Source: Streptomyces pactum (lineage in GTDB: Bacteria; Actinomycetota; Actinomycetes; Streptomycetales; Streptomycetaceae). Taken from it: a stretch of DNA of 64,000 nt. A program made the translations under genes and the position numbers. The stretch spans positions 5,084,001 through 5,148,000 of the forward strand of contig NZ_JACYXC010000001.1 in NCBI RefSeq assembly GCF_016031615.1, read 5' to 3'. Every line of letters begins with the position of its first letter. The stretch's first letter is position 1. Shown here piece after piece: positions 34,108-43,285 of the stretch. Under the pieces are notes generated by a model. It made no database searches and was not told the origin of the DNA. It saw only the letters and a program-made list of their open reading frames with translations.

Positions 34108-35262
34108 CCGGCCGGCGCCGGCCGGGGCGTCCGTGGCCTCCGGCGGGGAGGCCGGCGAGTTCCGGGCGGGGTGCGGCCGGCCGGCGGGGTGCGGCAGGTC
34201 CGGTGCGGTGTGCGGCACGTCCGTGGAGGCGGGCGGGCCGGGGGGAGTGCCCGTGATCACCGCGGTGACGGTGGTGCCGGCGGCGAAGGCCCCGTCCTCC
34301 GCGAGACTGACAAGTCCATAGAGCAATTTGGCGACATATATACCCTCCACCGGCAGGCCGTGCCGGGCGGTGAAGTCGGCGGCGAAGGCGTCCAGCGCCG
34401 GTGTGCGCCGGGCGTACCCGCCGAAGTGGAAACCGTCGGCGAGCCGCCACGCGCCGCGCCGGCCGCCGAACGCCTCCCGCTGCAGGCGCTCCACCTCCGC
34501 CGTGAGGAAGCCGCCCCGCAGCACCGGTATGCCGAGGGCCCGCGGGCCGGCTCCGGGCCGCCGTCGCTCCGCCGGGGGGAGGAGTCCGGCGGCCAGACCG
34601 GCCAGGGTTCCCCCGGTGCCGCAGGCCACCGCCGCCACGTCGGTGCGGCCCCGCAGCTCCCGGCCCAGCTCGGCGCAGCCGTGCACGGCCGCCGCGTTGC
34701 TGCCGCCCTCCGGGACGAGGTGGCAGTCGCCGAACCGCTCGCGCAGCGCGTCGGCCACCTCCGGCTCCGCCCGGCGCCGGTAGGTGGCCCGGCTGACGAA
34801 GTGCAGCCGCATGCCGTCCGCCGCGCAGCGGGCGAGCGAGGGGTTGAGCGGGCGGTCGGCCAGTTCCTCGCCGCGGACCACGCCCACGGTGGCGAACCCC
34901 AGCAGCCGCCCGGCGGCGGCGGTGGCCCGCAGGTGGTTGGAGTAGGCACCGCCGAAGGTGAGCAGCGTGCGGTGCCCGGCCGCGGCGGCGGCCCGCAGAT
35001 TGGGCACCAGCTTCCGCCACTTGTTGCCCGGGATCTCGGGGTGGATGAGGTCGTCCCGTTTGACCAGCAGACGCAGGCCGCGGCGGGCGAACCGGTCGTC
35101 GTCCAGCTCGTCGAGCGGGGACGGCAGCCGCGGCCCCAGCAGGGCCAGCGCGCGGTCCAGGCCGGCGGTCCCCGGGGCGGACGTGGGTCCGGGCGGGGGT
35201 ACGGGCCGGGATGCGGAGGCCGGGGCGGCACGGGGGCCGGGGAGGGGAACGGGGCCGGTCAC
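34108..35262 (-). CDS. PLP-dependent ACC deaminase/D-cysteine desulfhydrase-like enzyme, no stop codon at the expected end
   Basis: The conserved domain starts near GTG 35262 and covers about 340 residues: RLLVKRDDLIHPEIPGNKWRKL with the PLP Lys, TFGGAYSNHLRATAAAG, VPEGGSNAAAVHGCAELG, ACGTGGTLAGLAAG and the closing AVITG. This is the 1-aminocyclopropane-1-carboxylate deaminase/D-cysteine desulfhydrase family. Homologues stop just after the ITG strand (here about 34250), but this frame has no stop there and stays open antisense through the whole antiporter gene to 32380. The right border given is the antiporter stop. A small frame error, a lost stop or a real long tail are all possible; a TGA in the next frame lies at 34257-34259. 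Confidence 0.7.
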
Positions 35263-35490
35263 CGGTCCATTCTCGCCCGGCGGGGGAGGTGCCGCTCCCG
35301 GGCGCCGGCGGCGGCCGGACCACGCGGGCGGATCGGGCCGGGCGGACCGGAGCGGTCGGGGGTGCCGCGGCGGTGGGGACGGGCCGTGGTGGCGCGACGG
35401 TGCCGGCGGGGGTGGCACGGGCCGGGCGGCGGCACCCGGTCGTGCGGTGGCACCGGTGGTGCGGGGCACGCCGGTGGCGCGCCCGGGGTG

Positions 35491-36081
35491 TTACTTGAGG
35501 CGCTCGGCGACGCGGGCGCGCAGGGAACTCATGGTGAAGCCGCGCGGATCTATCTTGCCCGGCTGCCACTCCAGGTGGCCGATCACCGAGCGCTCGGTCC
35601 AGCCGTGGTGCCGGCAGACCGCCGCGGCGGCCCGCGCGATCGCGTCCAGCTGGACGGCGGGCCAGGGGTCCTCGCCGTCGCCCAGGTTCTCGCACTCGAA
35701 GCCGTAGAAGTGGCGGTTGCCGTCGGTGTTGGCCTCGTTGTCGTACGGCAGCGCCTTCTCCGCGATGACGGCGCGCAGCACGTCGTCGTCCCCGGCCCCG
35801 GCGTGGTTGGCGCGGCCCCAGCCGACGAGGTGCACCCGGCCGTCCTTGGTGATCACACCGTGGCAGAGCGGCCCGGGCAGCGAGGAGTGCCCGTCGTAGC
35901 ACATCTGTACGGTCTCCTCGGCGCCGGAGGTCACGGTGTGGTGGATCATCACGCCGTGCACCGGACCCCAGGGGCCCACATGGTTCCGGTTGTGGGTCTT
36001 CCACTCGCCGACCTCCACCACGCGCAGGCCCTCGTCCTTGAGCGCGTCGCGGAAGCGGGCCGCGGACATGGGTGTGGCCAT
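35491..36081 (-). CDS. N-acetylmuramoyl-L-alanine amidase (amidase_2)
   Basis: A 196-aa zinc amidase that cleaves the bond between MurNAc and L-Ala in peptidoglycan. Zinc ligands: the first His in VMIHHTVTSG, HLEWQPGKIDPRGF (His and the Lys/Asp of the T7-lysozyme-like fold). FYGFECENLGDGEDPW is typical. There is no signal peptide or SPOR/LysM domain, like phage endolysins, so its export route is unclear. ATG 36081 has GGGAGG upstream. Confidence 0.88.
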   Translation of the reverse strand: MATPMSAARFRDALKDEGLRVVEVGEWKTHNRNHVGPWGPVHGVMIHHTVTSGAEETVQMCYDGHSSLPGPLCHGVITKDGRVHLVGWGRANHAGAGDDDVLRAVIAEKALPYDNEANTDGNRHFYGFECENLGDGEDPWPAVQLDAIARAAAAVCRHHGWTERSVIGHLEWQPGKIDPRGFTMSSLRARVAERLK

Positions 36082-36325
36082 GGCCGCCTCCCTTCCGTCG
36101 TGCGGCGGTTCGCCCGGCGCGGACCGCCTTATCCCGCTTGTACCGGAGAACGCAGTGCGTGACGAGTAGTTCGATATGGGTGACGAATCCGTTCGGTTAT
36201 CGTGCGAGTCGTTCCGGCCGCCCCGCCGGGCGCGCGCAGCCGCCTCGTCACCGGGCGCCGGCCCCCGACGCCCGTCCGGCCCCGCGCCGACCGGGGACCG
36301 CACGAACACAGGAGCAGCGCGCACG

Positions 36326-37237
36326 ATGGACTACCAGGCAGTGCTCGACGAGGTCGCCGCGGCGGTGGCCCCGCACGTGGGCCGGGGGGAGGTGGCCGGG
36401 TACATCCCGGCGCTGGCCGCGGTGGACCCCGGCCGGTTCGGGATCGCGGTCGCCGACATCGACGGCGGCGTCACCGGGGTGGGCGACTGGGAGACCCCTT
36501 TCTCCGTGCAGAGCGTCTCCAAGGCCTTCGCGCTGGCGCTGGTCCTGGCCCGGGACGGCGAGAGCCTGTGGCGCCGGGTGGGCCGGGAACCGTCCGGCAA
36601 CCCGTTCAACTCCCTGGTGCAGCTGGAACACGAGAACGGCATCCCGCGCAACCCGTTCATCAACGCCGGCGCGCTGGTGGTCACCGACCGGTTGCAGTCG
36701 CTGACCGGCGACGCCGCCGGCGCCCTGCTGGAGTTCCTCCGGGCGGAGAGCGGCAACCCGGCGGTCTCCTTCGACCACGGGGTGGCCGCCTCCGAGGCCG
36801 AGCACGGCGACCGCAACGCCGCGCTGGCGTACTTCATGGCGAGCTACGGCAACCTCGACAACCCGGTACCGACCGTGCTCGACCACTACTTCCGGCAGTG
36901 CTCGATCGAGATGAGCTGCCGCGACCTCGCGCTGGCCGGCTCCTTCCTGGCCCGGCACGGGGTGGGCCGGGACGGTGCCCGGCTGCTGTCCCGGAGCGAG
37001 GCGAAGCGGATCAACGCGGTCATGCTCACCTGCGGCACCTACGACGCCGCCGGCGACTTCGCGTACCGGGTCGGGCTGCCCGGCAAGAGCGGCGTGGGCG
37101 GCGGCATCATCGCCGTCATACCCGGGCGCTGCACGCTGTGCGTGTGGAGTCCCGGCCTGGACGCCCGGGGCAACTCGGTGGCCGGGGTCGCCGCCCTGGA
37201 CCACTTCACCACGCTGACCGGCTGGTCGGTGTTCTGA
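36326..37237 (+). CDS. glsA: Glutaminase
   Basis: A 303-aa serine-dependent glutaminase (beta-lactamase-like fold), converting L-glutamine to glutamate and ammonia. S-x-x-K catalytic pair Ser63/Lys66 (SVQSVSKAF), NPFINAGAL, and the closing YRVGLPGKSGVGGGI motif are all present. ATG 36326 follows AGGAGC. Complete length for the family. Confidence 0.95.
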   Translation: MDYQAVLDEVAAAVAPHVGRGEVAGYIPALAAVDPGRFGIAVADIDGGVTGVGDWETPFSVQSVSKAFALALVLARDGESLWRRVGREPSGNPFNSLVQLEHENGIPRNPFINAGALVVTDRLQSLTGDAAGALLEFLRAESGNPAVSFDHGVAASEAEHGDRNAALAYFMASYGNLDNPVPTVLDHYFRQCSIEMSCRDLALAGSFLARHGVGRDGARLLSRSEAKRINAVMLTCGTYDAAGDFAYRVGLPGKSGVGGGIIAVIPGRCTLCVWSPGLDARGNSVAGVAALDHFTTLTGWSVF

Positions 37238-37392
37238 GCCGGCCGGTGCTCCGGAGGCCGTGCCGCGGCCGGTGTACGGCCGGCCGGCCGTACGGTCCGG
37301 GGGACGCCGCCCCGTCGCACAACGGGCCCGTTCCCGCCCCGGTGGCGGGGTGGCGGCCGCCGGGCGCATGGTGGAGGAGGAGGTGTACCGCG

Positions 37393-37614
37393 ATGCTGCA
37401 CGAGATGCGCGCGGAGTACGAGGAGGGCAGCTCCGGCCGGGTGGCGGCGGCGCCGGTCAAGATCTGGCACATGGTCCGCGCCACCGGTACCACCGCGATG
37501 TGCGGGCAGGAGCTCTCCCCGGACGCGGCGACGCTGCCCGCCGAGGAGTGGGGGGTCACCCCGGAAACCTGCTGCCACTCCTGCGGCGCGGTGTATCTGC
37601 GCGAGGTTCCCTGA
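37393..37614 (+). CDS. Small conserved protein with a probable zinc-binding cluster
   Basis: 73 aa. One His and four Cys are spaced as a metal site: IWHMV, then MCGQEL, then CCHSC near the end. Streptomyces genomes hold many such short proteins of unknown function. ATG 37393 with GGAGGAGG 10 nt upstream. No closer assignment possible. Confidence 0.7.
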   Translation: MLHEMRAEYEEGSSGRVAAAPVKIWHMVRATGTTAMCGQELSPDAATLPAEEWGVTPETCCHSCGAVYLREVP

Positions 37615-37777
37615 CCTGAGGTTCCCCGACCGGCGCGGCGGGGGCCTGCGGCGGGTGCCGACGGGCCGGCGCCGGGCCTCGCTCCCCGCCGGCGTCGGGG
37701 CCGGTGCGGCCTTCCGGCGTCCGGATCGCGCGCGGGCGGACCGGGAGGGTACGCGCGGCGGCTGGGATGCTGGGGAC

Positions 37778-38605
37778 ATGTACCGGGAGAGGAGCGCGCG
37801 GCCGGCCGGCGCCGTGGTGTGGACACGGACCGCCGACGGCCGCCCGGCGCGGGTGCTCCCGGACGGCTGCACCGATCTGATCTGGTGTGACACCGGCGGC
37901 GCCGGGGAGTTGCTGGTCGCCGGCCCGGACACGGTGGCCCACCTGGCGCGGGCCCCGGAGGGCACCCGGTACACCGGCCTGCGCTTCGCCCCGGGCACCG
38001 GCCCGGCCGTGTTCGGCGTACCGGCGCACGAGCTGCGGAACCTGCGGGTGCCGCTGGACGCGCTGTGGCCGGACGCCGAGGTGCGGCGGCTGGCGGACAT
38101 GCTGGCCGGCGGCGACCGGCCGGGCCGGGTGCTGGAGACGGCGGCGGTCGCCCGTCTCGCCGGCGCGCCGCCGGCCGATCCGGTGATCGGCGCGGTGGTG
38201 GCGGGGCTGCGCGGCGGGGCGCCGGTGGCGGCGGTCGCCGACCGCGTCGGGCTCAGCGCCCGGCAGCTGCACCGCCGCGCGCTGGCCGCGTTCGGCTACG
38301 GCCCCAAGACGCTGGCCCGGGTGCTGCGGATGAACCGGGCACTGGACGCGGCGCGCGAGGGCCGGCCGTTCGCGGAGGTCGCGGCGGCCACCGGCTACGC
38401 CGACCAGGCGCACCTGGCCCGGGAGGTGCGGGCGCTGACCGGGGTGCCGCTCGGCGCGCTCACCGCGGTGCCCGGCAGCGGGACCGGGGACGCGACGCCC
38501 GGCACCGGCACCGGGACCGGGGATGCCGGCCACCACCGATCGGCCGGGCCCGGGGACGCCGGCCAGCACCGATCGGCCGGGCCCGGGGACGCGACGCCCG
38601 ACTGA
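37778..38605 (+). CDS. AraC-family regulator with repetitive C-terminus
   Basis: A 275-aa protein: N-terminal DUF6597-like sensing part (LPDGCTDLIW, GPDTVAHLA) and an AraC double HTH at residues about 150-230 (RVGLSARQLHRRALAAFGYGPKTLARVLRMNRAL, FAEVAAATGYADQAHLAREVRALTGVPLG). The last 40 residues are repeats of an 11-aa unit (DAG-x-HRSAGPG) from a 33-bp tandem duplication. ATG 37778. Convergent with a VOC-domain gene, a pairing often seen, so it may regulate it. Confidence 0.85.
   Translation: MYRERSARPAGAVVWTRTADGRPARVLPDGCTDLIWCDTGGAGELLVAGPDTVAHLARAPEGTRYTGLRFAPGTGPAVFGVPAHELRNLRVPLDALWPDAEVRRLADMLAGGDRPGRVLETAAVARLAGAPPADPVIGAVVAGLRGGAPVAAVADRVGLSARQLHRRALAAFGYGPKTLARVLRMNRALDAAREGRPFAEVAAATGYADQAHLAREVRALTGVPLGALTAVPGSGTGDATPGTGTGTGDAGHHRSAGPGDAGQHRSAGPGDATPD
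38522..38587 (+). repeat. 33-bp tandem repeat inside the AraC-type gene
   Basis: Two units (38522-38554 and 38555-38587) that differ at two positions, in frame, encoding two copies of an 11-residue peptide; GACGCGACGCC after them starts a third. Confidence 0.85.
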
Positions 38606-38651
38606 GCGCCGGCGGTCGGACGGCGGGCCCGGCGTGGTCCGGGCTCCGCGG

Positions 38652-39056
38652 TCAGCCGGCCGACGGGGAGAGCGGGGCGAACAGGTCCACGGTGTTGCCG
38701 TCCGGGTCGTGGAGCTGGGCGTAGCGCTGGCCCCAGGGGGCGTCCCACGGTTCCCGGTGCCCCTCGGCGCCCGCCGCCACCATCGTGGCGTAGACGGAGT
38801 CCACCTCGGCGGGGCCGTCGCAGGCGAACGCGAGGGCGACCCGGGCCGAGCCGTGGGGCGGGGTCCAGTCGGGGTCGAAGGAGCGGACCGTCTCCAGGGG
38901 GTCCCACATCAGCCTCGGTCCGCCGGGGATCGTGACCTCGACGTGCGGCAGGTTGTCGGCACCGTCGGGGATGTCCACGCCGAGCCGGCGGTAGAAGGCG
39001 AGCGAGGCGGAGAGGTCGGCCACCACCAGGCCGATGGCGTCGAATCGAGCTGTCAT
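38652..39056 (-). CDS. VOC/glyoxalase superfamily protein
   Basis: A 134-aa two-module vicinal-oxygen-chelate fold (FDAIGLVVADLSASLAFYRRLG, then RYAQLHDPDGNTVDLFAPL). Members range from glyoxalases to bleomycin-type resistance proteins; substrate unknown. ATG 39056. Convergent with the AraC-type regulator. Confidence 0.85.
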   Translation of the reverse strand: MTARFDAIGLVVADLSASLAFYRRLGVDIPDGADNLPHVEVTIPGGPRLMWDPLETVRSFDPDWTPPHGSARVALAFACDGPAEVDSVYATMVAAGAEGHREPWDAPWGQRYAQLHDPDGNTVDLFAPLSPSAG

Positions 39057-39236
39057 GCCGCCACCGTAGGCAGGCGGGTGGCGGCCGGTCTTGTACGAAT
39101 CGGCCGTACGGGCAGGGTCGGCGGCGTACGCCGGAGGGCGGGGCGGGGCGGGGGACCGGGCCGGCGGCGGTGGGCCGAGGGCCGGCGGCACCGCTCCGGG
39201 CGGGGCGCCGCGGCGCCGGCGGCCGGCCCGGACGGC

Positions 39237-40193
39237 TCACGGGCAGCGGATGACCTGCCCGGCGTACGAGAGGTTGCCGCCGAAGCCGAACAGCAGCGCC
39301 CAGGCGCCCGACGTGACCTCGCCCCGCTCCACCAGCTTGGACAGCGCCAGCGGGATGCTCGCGGCGGAGGTGTTGCCCGACTCCACCACGTCCCGGGCGA
39401 TCACGGCGTTGACGGCACCCAGCTTCCGCGCCACCGGTTCGATGATCCGCAGGTTCGCCTGGTGGAGGACGACGGCGCCCAGCTCCTCCGGCTTCACCCC
39501 GGCGCGCTCGCACACCTGGCGGGCGATGGGCGGCAGTTGGGTGGTGGCCCAGCGGTAGACCGCCTGCCCCTCCTGCGCGAACCGCGGCGGGGTGCCCTCG
39601 ATGCGCACCGCGTGCCCCATCTCCGGCACCGAACCCCACACCACCGGCCCGATGCCGGGTCCGTCCCACGGACGGCCGTCCTCGTCGGCGACCACCACCG
39701 CGGCGCCGGCGCCGTCCCCCAGGAGCACGCAGGTGGACCGGTCGGTCCAGTCGGCGGCTACGGTGAACTTGTCGGCGCCGATCACCAGGGCCCGCCGGGC
39801 GGCGCCGGCCCGCAGGGTGTGGTCGGCGGTGGCCAGGGCGTGGGTGAAGCCGGCGCACACCACGTTGAGGTCCATCGTGGCGGGGGAGGAAAGGCCGAGC
39901 CGGGCGGCGACCCGCGCCGCCATGTTGGGGCTGCGGTCCAGCGCGGTGGAGGTGGCGACGATCACCAGGTCGATGTCGGTGGCGCTCACGCCGCTGTGCG
40001 CCAGCGCCTTGGCCGCCGCCGCGGCGGCCATCTCGTCCACCGTCTCGTCCGGGCGCGCGACGTGCCGGGTACGGATGCCGACCCGGCTGCGGATCCACTC
40101 GTCGCTGGTGTCCACCATGGCCGCGAGGTCCTCGTTGGTGAGCAGCCGCGCGGGCTGGTAGTGGCCGAGAGCCACGACGCGTGAACCGGTCAT
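39237..40193 (-). CDS. 3-oxoacyl-ACP synthase III (FabH-like)
   Basis: A 318-aa thiolase-fold ketosynthase with the Cys-His-Asn triad Cys113 (VVCAGF), His244 (HQANLRI) and Asn274 (ESGNTSAASIP). It could start fatty-acid or polyketide chains or act as an acyltransferase. No ACP or FAS genes adjoin it, so it is probably a secondary KASIII rather than the housekeeping FabH. ATG 40193 has AAGGGGG upstream; ATG 40220 is an alternative. Confidence 0.9.
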   Translation of the reverse strand: MTGSRVVALGHYQPARLLTNEDLAAMVDTSDEWIRSRVGIRTRHVARPDETVDEMAAAAAAKALAHSGVSATDIDLVIVATSTALDRSPNMAARVAARLGLSSPATMDLNVVCAGFTHALATADHTLRAGAARRALVIGADKFTVAADWTDRSTCVLLGDGAGAAVVVADEDGRPWDGPGIGPVVWGSVPEMGHAVRIEGTPPRFAQEGQAVYRWATTQLPPIARQVCERAGVKPEELGAVVLHQANLRIIEPVARKLGAVNAVIARDVVESGNTSAASIPLALSKLVERGEVTSGAWALLFGFGGNLSYAGQVIRCP

Positions 40194-40616
40194 CGGGCGA
40201 TCCCCCTTCGCGGGTGACATGCACCCTGTGGTTTCTGGCTCCAGTCTTGGCCGCCGGACGCCTGCCGCACGGGTGGGCATCCGCCAAGGATGTGCCGGAA
40301 GTTCTGGAGCTCTCGCCCTTCCCAACGCCCGGCGGACGGATTCCGCTCCGGCGGCACACCCCCGGCCACCCCGGCAGCCCCTGCCGGACCGTCGTGCCGG
40401 ATGCCGGGCCGTCGTGCCGGAAAGCGCGGTCGGCGGCGCGGCCGAGGATCATCTTGGCCAGTATGGTGACACAGAGTAATCGGAATTCGTGATGCGGGGC
40501 GTCTACCTGCAAGTAACGAGACGTGCGCCGCATTCCACCGCGACAGAGTGTGACTGACCATGTCAATGGATGGGTATGGCATCCAGCAAGGCAATGCCCC
40601 GAGACGGGGGTGGGAG
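40194..40616. other. Divergent promoter region with an 18-bp spaced repeat
   Basis: No gene. CCGTCGTGCCGGA occurs twice at 18-bp spacing near 40388-40420. The part next to the STAS gene (40450-40600) is A/T-richer and should contain its promoter. Confidence 0.45.
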
Positions 40617-40964
40617 ATGGTCAAGGAAGAAACCGCTTTCGGCATCCGGCAGCGGACGCTGGGCGGCATCACACTGGTGGAGATGGCCGGGGAGCTGGAC
40701 ATCGTCGCGGCCGGCACGGCCCGGCCGTGCCTCGACGCGCTGGTGCGCGGTGGCCGGCATCCGGACATCGTGCTCGATCTGCGCGGGGTCACCTTCGTGG
40801 ATTGCGCCGGGCTCTCGGTGCTCTGCCGGGTCCGCAACCGGGTGCTGGAGCGCGGTGGGCGGCTGCGGCTGGTGATCGACGACCCGCGGCTGCGTCGGCT
40901 GCTGAAGATCGTGCGGCTGGACGACGCGTTCGAAGTGCTCGACGACCTGGCGTCTGCCGCCTGA
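40617..40964 (+). CDS. STAS-domain anti-sigma factor antagonist, DCAG variant
   Basis: A 115-aa single STAS domain (RsbV/SpoIIAA-like): LVEMAGELDIV, IVLDLRGVTFVDCAGLSVLCRV. Family members bind anti-sigma kinases to free sigma factors and are switched off by phosphorylation of the Ser in D-S-[ST]-G; here that residue is Cys. ATG 40617 with GGGGG 6 nt upstream is preferred; ATG 40560 would add 19 residues. Confidence 0.85.
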   Translation: MVKEETAFGIRQRTLGGITLVEMAGELDIVAAGTARPCLDALVRGGRHPDIVLDLRGVTFVDCAGLSVLCRVRNRVLERGGRLRLVIDDPRLRRLLKIVRLDDAFEVLDDLASAA

Positions 40965-42137
40965 CGGCGCGCCGGCGGCCCGCCGCGGCCGTCGGCGCGC
41001 CGGCGCGCGGCAGGTGCGGGTCGGACGGTACGCGCACCCGGTGGTGGTGCGCGGCTCGGGCGGCGCGCGCGGCTCGGGCTGCGCCTCCCCGGTGTACCGC
41101 CGGCGATGCCTCGCGTGGTGTGCCTGCCGGCGCGCGGTGCCCGGGGCCCGGCGGCGCGGTGCGGTACCGGCCGTGCCGCCCGGGTACGCCGGGCGCGCCC
41201 CACCGCGCGGGCGCCGCGTCGTGCGGGCGCGCAGGGCGCGTACCGCGTGCACCGGTGCGGGCCCCCGCGCACCGGTGGGGGCTCCGCGTCCACCGCGCAG
41301 GGCGCGTACCGCGTGCACCGGTGGGGGCTCCGCGTCCACCGGCAGGGGCCCCGCGCACCGGTGGGGGCCCGCGGACCGGTGCGGGCTCCCACCGACCACT
41401 GGCATGGGCCCGCCGGGTCCTCTTCGTCGGGCCCGCTTCACCGGGACTCCTGTACCGGCGCGGGTCCGTGCCCACACCGGTACGCACCCCCGGACCTCAC
41501 CGCGGACACGTGCCCGCGGGACACCTGCCCGTGGACGCGCGTCCCTCGGCGCGGGCCCCCGCCCTGCGGTCCGGCCTCCCGCCCCGGTCGACAGGCGGGC
41601 CGGGCTCGCGGGGGTGCCCCGCCCGACCCCGCGAGCCCCGTCGCACCGCCGGGGCGGTGGTCCGGCACTCCCGGGCCGACACCACCGTGCTCCCCCCTCG
41701 CGGTTCCGGTTGGCCTGTGACGGCCCCCATGACGGCCTTGTGACGGCTCCGGCGGCACCTGGGACGGCGCGCCCGAGGGGCGGCGGGCTCCGGTGGCTGC
41801 GGCGAAGGCCCGCCGGCCCATCCGCCCGCCCGCCCGTCCGTCCGCCCGCCCGCCTGTCCGGGCCGGCGCCGGTGCCGGTGCCGGAAATCGACGGTGCCCG
41901 TCGAGGCGGTCTTGATCGACTCCCGGGTGACTGTCAAGGTGCGCCGTGGGCATTCACCCCGACGGGGGTACTTCCCGCGGCGCGAATGGTTTCTGCAACG
42001 CCGCCACCGGCGTTCGCTACTTACGCTCACCTGCACGTTCCCGGCCACCCACTCAGGTATCGGCCACGGGACGGAAGCGGGCCACCAGCATCGGCGGAAC
42101 CCATCGATGCCTGGCCGGACGGGGGAGAGGGGGATCA
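40965..42137. other. 1.2-kb gene-poor region with nested ACCGGTG repeats
   Basis: No gene recognised. A 30-bp unit recurs at 41228-41257 and 41294-41323, and a 25-bp unit at 41270-41294 and 41316-41340. Both centre on CACCGGTG, which occurs at least six times between 41250 and 41400. Short CCGCCCGCCCGTC runs follow at 41820-41860. Confidence 0.55.
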
Positions 42138-42563
42138 ATGTCGTACCGAGGCGAGAGTGCCGAGCAGCCGCACGCGCCGCTGGCGTACGCCCGGACCTAC
42201 CGGTCCGTCGAGTGCACGGTGGTGGAGGTGCACGGCGAGGTGGACATCATGGGGGTGCTGGAGGTCGGCCCACCGCTGGACGAGGCGACCGGCGGTACCG
42301 CGCCGCTGGTGGTCATCGACCTGACCCCGACCACCTTCCTGGACTGTTCCGGCCTCGCCCTGCTGGCCCGGGCCCACCGGCGCACCGGCGAGCGTGGCGC
42401 GGCGCTGCGGCTGGTCTGCGCGGACCCCGCGCTCCTGCGCACCCTGCACGCCGGCGGGGTGACGGACCTGCTCACCCCGTGGCCCACGGTGGGGGCGGCG
42501 CTGCGGGACGCGGCGGCCCGCCCGCGCCCGGCGGCCTCCGGGCGTACGGTCCGTCCGCGCTGA
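42138..42563 (+). CDS. STAS-domain anti-sigma factor antagonist, DCSG variant
   Basis: A 141-aa STAS domain (CTVVEVHGEVDIMG, LVVIDLTPTTFLDCSGLALLARA) with a short Pro/Arg tail. Like its neighbour at 40617 it has Cys at the position normally phosphorylated, followed by Ser. ATG 42138 has GAGAGGGGG upstream. Similarity to the first STAS gene suggests a duplicated pair; possible partners are RsbW-like kinases such as the one at 30869. Confidence 0.85.
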   Translation: MSYRGESAEQPHAPLAYARTYRSVECTVVEVHGEVDIMGVLEVGPPLDEATGGTAPLVVIDLTPTTFLDCSGLALLARAHRRTGERGAALRLVCADPALLRTLHAGGVTDLLTPWPTVGAALRDAAARPRPAASGRTVRPR

Positions 42564-43285
42564 ACCGGCTGCTCCGGCCCGCTCGGTTCCCGGGCCCGCC
42601 GACCGCTCCGGCGGCGGCCCGGCCCGGTGGCCGGGACCCGTCACCCGCACGGTGACGGCCCCGCCGGCCGAATCCGTAACTCCGCCGGGCCGGTGACGAC
42701 CCTGCCGGCCCGGACTGCTCCGGCACCGACCCGTGCTCCGTCCCGGACCGGTCCTGCGCCGGATGCCCGAGCCAGACCCGCGCCGGATGCCCGGGGGCCC
42801 CGGCTCCGCGCCAGGTGCCCGGGAGGGCACCGCCGCCGTGTCCGCCCGGTGCGGCGGACACGGCGGCGGGCCGACCGGCCGCATCGGGTTCCGGCCGGTC
42901 GTTCCGGTGGGCCGCCGAAGGCGGGCGGCGGATCGGCGGCGGTGCCCTCCCGGGCCCCGCACCCGGGCGACGGGCACCGGGCACGGCGGCGGCCGCCGGG
43001 GGCGGACCGGCGGCTCACGCCCGCGGCCACCTGGGCGGACGCGGCCGTGAGCGGCCGGTGCGAGGAAGCTGGTGTGGGGGGCTCCCTCATCCATCACGCG
43101 GACCCCGGACCGCCGGACGGTGCTGTGGGGGGTGCGGGCCGGGGGCCGCGGGATGAACTGTCGGTGTCCTTGAGTCTTGGCCAGATCCGGCCTGCGGCGC
43201 AGATGCCACCCGGCGATAACTCCGCCCTATCACCCCGTCCGGACCGGGGGCCGAAGCGGCTTTTGGCCCGCTTCGAGGATCTGGT
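42564..43285. other. Intergenic GC-rich region
   Basis: No gene recognised in 720 bp; only the last 150 bp look promoter-like. All frames translate to low-complexity sequence. Confidence 0.4.

Noticed and set aside
36176..36325. Upstream GTG that would extend glutaminase by 50 residues
   Set aside because: The added residues are low complexity, and ATG 36326 has a good Shine-Dalgarno and matches the family N-terminus.
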